From assembly GCA_024640185.1 (NCBI GenBank), contig JAHEFN010000130.1, positions 1 through 6,869 on the forward strand: a DNA stretch of 6,869 nucleotides, read 5' to 3'. Below the pieces are notes generated by a model. It did not search any database and was not told where the DNA came from. It saw only the letters and a program-made list of their open reading frames with translations. Origin of the DNA: Gemmatimonadota bacterium. GTDB taxonomy: Bacteria > Gemmatimonadota > Gemmatimonadetes > Gemmatimonadales > GWC2-71-9. Both the position numbers and the translations under genes were made by a program. This document shows, piece after piece, positions 1 through 5,016 of the stretch (its first letter is position 1; every line of letters starts with the position of its first letter).

Positions 1-661
1 CGGTGAAGGCCTGGACACTCTCCACCGGGCCGATCAGCCAGTCGAGCAGGTCGACGTAGTGACTGGCCTGGTTCATGAACGCACCGCCGTCGAACTCCCA
101 CGTGCCGCGCCAGCTGGCCGAATCGTAGTACGACTGCGGTCGGCTCCAGAAGACGTTGACCGCCACCATGTGGATCCGTCCAAACCGGCCGGCCTCCAGG
201 GCCCGCTTGAGCAGCTGGACGGTGGCGTTGCGGCGATTCTGCTTCACGACGAAGAGGTGCACCCCGGCGGCATCACAGGCGGCCACCATCGCCTTGCCAT
301 CTTCCCAGTTGGTGGCCATCGGCTTCTCGGTCACGACATGTCGGCCGGCCTCCGCGGCACGGATCGCCTGTCGGGCGTGGAGGCCGCTCGGCGTGGCGAG
401 GACGACGAGATCGGCGTCGGAGCCGGCCAACATCGCGTCCAGGGTGCGGAACCCCTTCGCCCCGGTCCGTTCCACGGCGGCCGCGAGCGCCTCCGGATCG
501 ACATCGACCACCGCCACCACCTCGCAGGCCGCGGCATGGAGCTCAAAGGCCTCGAAGTGTCGGTCCGCGATCCGCCCGCAGCCCACCAGCGCCACCCGGA
601 CCTTCCGTCCGGTGATCGCCGGTGCCGCGGACGCCGTGGCCCCGGCGTTGCGTGCGCTCAT
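1..661 (-). CDS. wbpB: UDP-N-acetylglucosaminuronate 3-dehydrogenase, WbpB/WlbA-like (Gfo/Idh/MocA family), C-terminus cut off
   Basis: The first 220 residues are in the window and the frame is open to base 1; family members are usually 310-360 residues, so about a third is missing. Seen: a Rossmann dinucleotide-binding start GCGRIADRH (27-35), acidic D53 ending the second strand (VVDVD), ATPSGLH (89-95), the family hallmark EKP (112-114) with the conserved lysine K113, and in the second domain NVFWSRPQSYY (169-179) and GGAFMNQASHYVDLL (192-206) with the catalytic-type histidine H201. The last two blocks are typical of WlbA/WbpB, which oxidises the 3-OH of UDP-GlcNAc-uronic acid with NAD in the cytoplasm. 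The ATG overlaps the upstream aminotransferase stop as ATGA and has GGGAG 8 bases upstream, which fixes the start and suggests translational coupling. An Ala-rich stretch of about 19 residues precedes the Rossmann fold. The family is certain; the exact substrate is inferred from the motifs and from the aminotransferase and acetyltransferase next door. Confidence 0.88.
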   Translation of the reverse strand, partial: MSARNAGATASAAPAITGRKVRVALVGCGRIADRHFEAFELHAAACEVVAVVDVDPEALAAAVERTGAKGFRTLDAMLAGSDADLVVLATPSGLHARQAIRAAEAGRHVVTEKPMATNWEDGKAMVAACDAAGVHLFVVKQNRRNATVQLLKRALEAGRFGRIHMVAVNVFWSRPQSYYDSASWRGTWEFDGGAFMNQASHYVDLLDWLIGPVESVQAFT

Positions 662-1773
662 CGGATGAACTCCCGGATCGCGTCAACCACTTCATCCTGC
701 TGGGCATCGGTGAGTTCCGGGTAGATCGGCAAGGAGATCACCTCGGTCATTGCGGCCTCGGTCGCCGGCAGTGCCCCCTCCTGGACCGTGAGGTGGGCGA
801 AGCACGGCTGCAGGTGGAGCGGCACCGGATAGTAGACCATCGAGCTGATCCCCTTGCTGGTCAGGTGCTCGCGCAGCCGATCGCGCTCGGGGACTCGGAT
901 GGTGTATTGGTGGAAGATCGGCTCGTTGGCCGGGTCGATGAATGGGGTGACCACCCCGGGAATCTCGGCCAGCAGGCGGTCGTACCGCTCGGCCCGACCC
1001 CGACGCGCCGCGCTCCATTCAAGCAGATGGGGCATCTTGGCGAGGAGGACTGCCGCCTGGATGGCATCGAGCCGGGAGTTGTAGCCGACCTCGTCGTGGT
1101 GGTACTGCCGCGCGCCGCCGTGAAGCCGGAGCCTCGCGAGCCGGCCGGCGAGTGCCTCATCACGACAGACCATCATGCCGCCATCGCCCCAGCCGCCAAG
1201 GTTCTTGCTGGGGAAGAACGAGAAGGTGCCCACCCAGCCGAGTTCACCCGCCATCCGCCAGCGGCCCTCGATCTTGCGTCGGGCGCCGACCGCCTGGGCG
1301 GCATCCTCGATGACCGGCAGTCCGTGCGCCTCGGCGATCGCCAGGATGCGCTCAATCTCGGCCATCTGGCCGTAGAGGTGCACCAGGACGATCGCGCGGG
1401 TCCTCGGCGTGATGGCGGCGGCGATCGCTGCGGGGTCGATGTTGAAGGTCGCGGGGTCGATGTCGACGAAGACCGGCGTGCCGCCGGCATTGTGGATCGC
1501 CCCCGCGGTGGCGAAGAAAGTGAAGGCGGTGGTGATCACCTCATCCCCGGGGACGAGGTCGAGCGCCCTGAGCGGCAGCAACAGGGCGTCGGTACCCGAG
1601 GCGCAGCCGATGGCAAAGGGGGTCTGGCAGAGCCCCGCCATGGCGCACTCCAGTTCACCGACCTCGGGACCCATGATGAACTGCTGGCGCTCAACGACAC
1701 TGTCGAGGCGGGCGTACACCGCGTCCCGGATGGTCTGGTGCTGGGCCTTCAGATCGAGCATCGGCACGCTCAT
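658..1773 (-). CDS. wbpE: UDP-2-acetamido-2-deoxy-3-oxo-glucuronate aminotransferase, WbpE/WlbC-like (DegT/DnrJ/EryC1 family)
   Basis: A full-length 371-residue PLP enzyme, normal for the family. It is inferred to transfer an amino group, usually from glutamate, to C3 of the 3-keto sugar made by the WbpB-type enzyme. Seen: ASGTDALLL (58-66) for phosphate binding, TTAFTFFATA (81-90), PVFVDIDP (100-107), VIEDAAQAVGA (154-164) with D157 contacting the PLP pyridine nitrogen, and FSFFPSKNLGGWGDGG (184-199) with K190 as the PLP Schiff-base lysine. YNSRLDAIQAA (231-241) and the VYYPVPLHLQ region (313-322) complete the typical sugar aminotransferase fold. I chose the ATG at 1773 (protein begins MSVPMLDL) because GGAG sits 9 bases upstream; an in-frame GTG at 1788 would add five residues but has no ribosome binding site. 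The gene lies 54 bases after the acetyltransferase and overlaps the dehydrogenase by 4 bases. Related aminotransferases use other keto sugars, so the substrate rests on the neighbours. Confidence 0.9.
   Translation of the reverse strand: MSVPMLDLKAQHQTIRDAVYARLDSVVERQQFIMGPEVGELECAMAGLCQTPFAIGCASGTDALLLPLRALDLVPGDEVITTAFTFFATAGAIHNAGGTPVFVDIDPATFNIDPAAIAAAITPRTRAIVLVHLYGQMAEIERILAIAEAHGLPVIEDAAQAVGARRKIEGRWRMAGELGWVGTFSFFPSKNLGGWGDGGMMVCRDEALAGRLARLRLHGGARQYHHDEVGYNSRLDAIQAAVLLAKMPHLLEWSAARRGRAERYDRLLAEIPGVVTPFIDPANEPIFHQYTIRVPERDRLREHLTSKGISSMVYYPVPLHLQPCFAHLTVQEGALPATEAAMTEVISLPIYPELTDAQQDEVVDAIREFIR
670..674 (-). promoter_or_regulatory. Ribosome binding site of the wbpB-like gene
   Basis: GGGAG on the minus strand lies 8 bases before the ATG at 661, inside the last codons of the upstream aminotransferase gene. 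Together with the ATGA overlap it supports this start. Confidence 0.6.
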
Positions 1774-1782
1774 GCCCGGCGA

Positions 1783-1786
1783 CTCC
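1783..1786 (-). promoter_or_regulatory. Ribosome binding site deciding the aminotransferase start
   Basis: GGAG on the minus strand, 9 bases before the ATG at 1773. It overlaps the alternative GTG (1788), which lacks a purine-rich site upstream, so the ATG is the better start. Confidence 0.55.
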
Positions 1787-1827
1787 ACGGCGATGGGAAG
1801 TGGTGCAAGTTCAAGTAATCCTGAAAG

Positions 1828-2421
1828 TTAGCCGTGTGGGGTCGGGGCGACAATCTGGTGCAGCAGGCCATCAGCCTCGACCCGGTACCGAGCCCCGCAG
1901 GCATCACAGGCGAGGCCGGCCTGGGTCTCGGGGAGGCGTTCCCCGCACTGGCAGCTCCAGCCGATCCGGCGAGCGGGAACCCCCACGGCCAGTGCGAAGG
2001 CGGGGAGATCGCTGGTCACCACCGCTCCGGCGCCGATGAAGGCGTACTCCCCGATCGTCACCCCACAGACGACGGTGGCATTGGCCCCGATCGTGGCACC
2101 CTTGCCGACCCGGGTCGGCCGATACTCGTCGCGCCGGGAGACGTGGGAGCGCGGATTGATCACGTTGGTGAAGACGCAACTGGGGCCACAGAAGACGTCG
2201 TCGCCGAGCTCGACCCCCTCGTAGACCGAGACGTTGTTCTGGATCTTGACGTTGTCGCCGACCCGAGCGCCCCCCATCACGACCACGTTCTGGCCCAGGT
2301 TGCAGCGCTCGCCGATGACCGCCCCCGGCATCACGTGCGAGAAATGCCAGATCTTGGTGCCGGCCCCGATGGTGGCCCCGTCATCGACGAAACTCGAGGG
2401 GTGAACGAAGTAGTCAGCCAT
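1828..2421 (-). CDS. wbpD: UDP-2-acetamido-3-amino-2,3-dideoxy-glucuronate N-acetyltransferase, WbpD/WlbB-like (left-handed beta-helix)
   Basis: A 197-residue acetyltransferase of the hexapeptide-repeat (LbH) family, inferred to move acetyl from acetyl-CoA to the 3-amino group made by the WbpE-type enzyme; such enzymes work as cytoplasmic trimers. Seen: repeating [I/V]-G-x4 turns over residues 15-135 (ATIGAGTKI, GAVIGERCNLG, VKIQNNVSVYEGVELGDDVF), the FTNVINPRS block (84-92) typical of WbpD/WlbB, CGVTIGEYAFIGAGAVV (119-135) and the closing VGVPARRIGW (146-155). After the helix comes a short tail with C157, C159, C172 and C175 (CxC then CxxC), a likely zinc ribbon. I chose the ATG at 2421 (MADYFVHP); a TTG two codons upstream is possible. 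No clear ribosome binding site is visible. The stop of the beta-propeller gene is 24 bases upstream. Related acetyltransferases act on other amino sugars, but the neighbouring aminotransferase and dehydrogenase favour the Wbp pathway. Confidence 0.9.
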   Translation of the reverse strand: MADYFVHPSSFVDDGATIGAGTKIWHFSHVMPGAVIGERCNLGQNVVVMGGARVGDNVKIQNNVSVYEGVELGDDVFCGPSCVFTNVINPRSHVSRRDEYRPTRVGKGATIGANATVVCGVTIGEYAFIGAGAVVTSDLPAFALAVGVPARRIGWSCQCGERLPETQAGLACDACGARYRVEADGLLHQIVAPTPHG

Positions 2422-2445
2422 GCGCAAAGATAGGCGGGTGGCGGC

Positions 2446-3762
2446 TCATCGCTCCAACGGGAGCCGGAGGAGGACCGGTGCCGGGAAGGGCCGCTCGGTG
2501 CTGGGCTCCCCTCCGGAGCCGTAGTACCCCCAAGGGGCATTGGCCACGTAGAGCAGCCCCCCGGGGACCAGCACCCCGAGGGTCGGTTCCTCGGCCACCG
2601 GCAGGTGACGGTCGAGGACCGAGAGGGTGAGCACCCGGCGGCCCGCCGGATCGAGGTCGAGGGCCACCACCCTGGCTGGGGAGATGCCGTTCTGGATCGC
2701 CACCAGGCGGCGGGGACCGACCCGATAGAGTCCGTCGATCCCCAGGGTAAAAAGCGAGGACGGCGTTGCCACCGGTTCGACGACACCGGTGGCGACATCG
2801 AGCCGATACAGCCCGGTCGTCCAGTCGGCGATCCACCCGATGGCGCCATCGGGACTGAAGGCCAGTCCCTGCGGCGACCCCAACGCTTCCAAGGCGGCAA
2901 ACCGCGGCAGGGTCCCCCCACCCCGTGGCACACTGCCCGGTGTGAATCGGTAGAGCGCGGGGCTGCGGGCGTCGGTCGCCCAGACCGAGCCGTCCGGGGC
3001 GAGGACCACATCGCCCAGCAGGTGCGGTGCGGTGTCGGCAGTCTCCCATCGCTCCCGGATGACCCCGCCCTGCAGGTCGACTCCGAGGATCGCGCCGGCC
3101 ACCCCCGCGTCGTCGGTCCCACCGAGCTGTTCGGGTGTCGCGGAGGTGGCGATCCACAACAGCCCTCTCGCCGTGTCGACCGTCATGCCGAAGACCGCGT
3201 TGAGGACACCTTGGTCCGGGCCGACGAAGTCCGCCACCCGGCCGTCGGGTTCGATGACGACCACCTTGCGATGTCGCACGCTCGAGACGAAGACGCGACC
3301 AGAGCGCGGATCGAAGGCGACCCCCTCGGGGTGCAGGGTGACATCGGCGAGGGTCCTGAAGCGGCGGCTGGCGACCTGGGGTTCACCATTGGCCCGGCCC
3401 AACGACGCGGCGGCGGCGAATCCCGGGACCCCACCGAGCGAACGGAAGGGCTCGACCCCGACATCGAACCCGAATCCCATCTCGGCGGCCCGCTGGAGGA
3501 GCGCGACGGCATCCGTCGGTCGTCCGGCGCGTGCGGCCAACCGGGCGGCGGCAAGGAAGTAGGCGCCCTGGCGGGGCCACGCCTCGGTGGCAGCGACGGC
3601 GGAGTCCACCGCGGAGGTGGTGTCCCCCTGCTGGAGCAGGGCCGACGCGACCCGGAAGAGCCGCCGTGCCACGGCGGCAGAGTCAGATCGCTGGGCCGCC
3701 AGCGGGCTGGCGGTCACCAGGAGCAGCAGGAGGATCAGGCTCAGTCGTCGCATCACCTCCAT
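2446..3762 (-). CDS. Secreted six-bladed beta-propeller protein, SMP-30/NHL-like, with N-terminal helical (TPR-like) region
   Basis: A 438-residue exported protein of unknown function. Residues 1-24 are a signal peptide: two arginines, a run of leucines (LILLLLL), then ASPLAAQ with cleavage near the AAQ. Residues 29-98 look like paired amphipathic helices resembling TPR units (LFRVASALLQQGDTTSAV, then AYFLAAARLAARAGRPTDAV). From about 138 on, six beta-propeller blades can be counted, each with a D/G-rich turn: HPEGVAFDPRSGRVFVSS (144-161), FGMTVDTARGLLWIATS (191-207), GDVVLAPDGSVWATD (250-264), PQGLAFSPDGAIGWIAD (297-313), GIDGLYRVGPRRLVAIQNG (341-359) and LGVLVPGGLLYVANAPWGYYG (395-415). This resembles SMP-30/gluconolactonase and NHL folds. 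E146 (in HPEG) and D343 (in GIDG) could be metal ligands as in SMP-30 enzymes, but this is uncertain. The start is the ATG at 3762 or at 3753; both leave the signal peptide intact. The 24-base gap to the acetyltransferase suggests one transcript. It could be a lactonase-type enzyme or a non-enzymatic binding propeller. Confidence 0.8.
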   Translation of the reverse strand: MEVMRRLSLILLLLLVTASPLAAQRSDSAAVARRLFRVASALLQQGDTTSAVDSAVAATEAWPRQGAYFLAAARLAARAGRPTDAVALLQRAAEMGFGFDVGVEPFRSLGGVPGFAAAASLGRANGEPQVASRRFRTLADVTLHPEGVAFDPRSGRVFVSSVRHRKVVVIEPDGRVADFVGPDQGVLNAVFGMTVDTARGLLWIATSATPEQLGGTDDAGVAGAILGVDLQGGVIRERWETADTAPHLLGDVVLAPDGSVWATDARSPALYRFTPGSVPRGGGTLPRFAALEALGSPQGLAFSPDGAIGWIADWTTGLYRLDVATGVVEPVATPSSLFTLGIDGLYRVGPRRLVAIQNGISPARVVALDLDPAGRRVLTLSVLDRHLPVAEEPTLGVLVPGGLLYVANAPWGYYGSGGEPSTERPFPAPVLLRLPLER

Positions 3763-4059
3763 GGTAACCCCACCCCATTCGATTGATGCATGGTGCGCCG
3801 ACGGCGATGCCCCTCGAAGCGCCAGCGGCTTCCGTTCCTCGACGAAACACTCCGCCGCTGTACAAGAACCCCGGAGCCGGGACGTCACCAATGACGCCAT
3901 ACCGACGTATGGGAAGGTGTGGGCATTGCGACCGTCCACACTGGATGCGGCGTCCGGCCGTTGAGTGTCCCCCAATTCTTGCCGCTCCGGGGGGTGCTCG
4001 GCGGTCGGGCGTTCGTCGCTTCGCACGACCGCGGTCGACGGCCGTGCCAGGGCGTGCCT
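3763..4059. other. Intergenic region between murB and the propeller gene
   Basis: About 297 bases with no supported gene. The minus-strand frame stays open upstream of the propeller start, but its translation has no family resemblance and would bury the signal peptide, so it is treated as non-coding. The murB-proximal end contains a GC-rich hairpin, listed separately. Two other small symmetries are seen: GTGTGG-N13-CCACAC (3917-3941) and CCCGG-AG-CCGGG (3870-3881). No convincing -35/-10 pair was found; TTGGTG and TTGTAC elements occur on the minus strand but at poor spacing. If the propeller-wbp unit has its own promoter, it should lie here. Confidence 0.6.
4023..4047 (-). terminator. Possible terminator hairpin after murB
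   Basis: On the minus strand GCACGGCCG and CGGTCGTGC form a 9-base-pair stem with one G-U pair around a 7-base loop, starting 12 bases past the murB stop. No T-run follows, so it is not a classical intrinsic terminator. It could be a U-tract-free terminator or an mRNA 3'-end stabiliser, or chance in GC-rich DNA. Confidence 0.4.
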
Positions 4060-5016
4060 CTAGAGCACCCCAACGGTGCCGTCGGGCTGGATCAACTTCA
4101 CCTCGGGCTGCAACGCGACGTTCCAGCGCTCGGCGACCCTCGCCCTGACCTCGCGCATCACCGCCTGGACATCGGCCGCGGTCGCGCCACCGAGATTGAC
4201 GATGTAGTTGGCGTGCATCGCGGAAACCTCGGCCTCCCCGACGCGCACACCCTTGCAACCGGCCGCATCGAGAAACTGGCCGCTGGTCCTCGGCGCGGTC
4301 GCCTCCCAGCCGTCAGGGAGCCGTGGATTCTGGAAGACGCTGCCACAACATGGTTGCTGGAACGGCGTTCCCTCACGGCGCCACTGGAAGAGCGCCTCGG
4401 TTTCGCGCACCAGCTCCGCGGTCTCGGCCTGCTGCAACCGCACGATCGTCTCGAGGACGATCACCGGGCCCAGCGCACTGCCCCGATAGCGAAATCCTGC
4501 GTCGGCGGCCATGACCTGGCGGTCGGCGCCGGTGGCGTCGACCACCAGGAGCCGCTCGACGACATCGCGCCACTCGGCACCGTGGCACCCGGCGTTCATC
4601 ACCACGCCGCCGCCAACGCTCCCGGGGACACCAACCATCTTGTGGATGCCACCCCACCCGGCGGCGGCGGTGCGCTTCGCCGCCAGGGGGGCGGGCAGCC
4701 CAGCCCCGAGCGTCCAGCGATCCTCCGCCTGGACCAGCCGATCAACGCCCTTCCCCAGTCGGATCACCAGGGCATCGAGTCCAGTGTCGGGGAAGAGGAG
4801 GTTGCTGCCGAGGCCGAGGGCAAACCACGGCAGCCCCCGTTCGGTCACGAATCGGAGGGCGGTGGCGACATCCTCCGCGTGCGCGGGCAACAACACGGTG
4901 GCTGGCCCCCCGATGCGATAGGTCGACCAGCGGGAGAGTGGCTCATCCTCGCGCACCTCCCCGTCGACCACCTCACGGAGCGCCGCGGCGACCGCCGGGT
5001 CCCGCGCCCCACTCAC
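4060..5016 (-). CDS. murB: UDP-N-acetylenolpyruvoylglucosamine reductase MurB
   Basis: A 318-residue cytoplasmic flavoenzyme that reduces UDP-GlcNAc-enolpyruvate to UDP-MurNAc with NADPH, the second committed step of peptidoglycan precursor synthesis. Seen: the FAD-binding domain with STYRIGGPA (31-39), LGLGSNLLF (67-75) and MVGVPGSVGGGVVMNAG (127-143); the FRYRGS block (175-180) with R178; CCGSVFQNP (223-231) with the proton-donor serine S226; AGCKGVRVGEAEVS (252-265), HANYIVN (268-274) and PEVKLI (304-309) with E305. These match the three catalytic residues of the family (Arg, Ser, Glu). Length and the compact CGSVFQNP region fit the shorter type II MurB. I chose the GTG at 5016 because GGAGGT lies 6 bases upstream and the GTG overlaps the carB stop as GTGA; a GTG at 5046 would add ten residues with no homology signal. 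The position behind carB, rather than in a division and cell-wall cluster, is unusual. Expression is probably tied to carB. Confidence 0.96.
   Translation of the reverse strand: MSGARDPAVAAALREVVDGEVREDEPLSRWSTYRIGGPATVLLPAHAEDVATALRFVTERGLPWFALGLGSNLLFPDTGLDALVIRLGKGVDRLVQAEDRWTLGAGLPAPLAAKRTAAAGWGGIHKMVGVPGSVGGGVVMNAGCHGAEWRDVVERLLVVDATGADRQVMAADAGFRYRGSALGPVIVLETIVRLQQAETAELVRETEALFQWRREGTPFQQPCCGSVFQNPRLPDGWEATAPRTSGQFLDAAGCKGVRVGEAEVSAMHANYIVNLGGATAADVQAVMREVRARVAERWNVALQPEVKLIQPDGTVGVL

Noticed and set aside
622..1818. Long plus-strand open frame of 398 codons opposite the aminotransferase gene
   Set aside because: It is antisense to a gene with clear PLP-enzyme motifs. Its translation is rich in Asp, His, Arg and Gly, typical of the mirror frame of GC-rich coding DNA, and shows no domain.
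1774..1827. Terminator or promoter between the acetyltransferase and aminotransferase genes
   Set aside because: The 54-base gap has no stable hairpin and no convincing -35/-10 pair, so read-through within one transcript is the simpler view.
3763..4026. N-terminal extension of the propeller protein by 88 codons
   Set aside because: The signal peptide begins at the later ATG codons (3762/3753) and would become internal with the extension. The extension has no recognisable domain.
3763..4059. tRNA, small RNA or CRISPR array in the intergenic gap
   Set aside because: No cloverleaf, T-loop motif or regularly spaced direct repeats could be found on either strand by eye.
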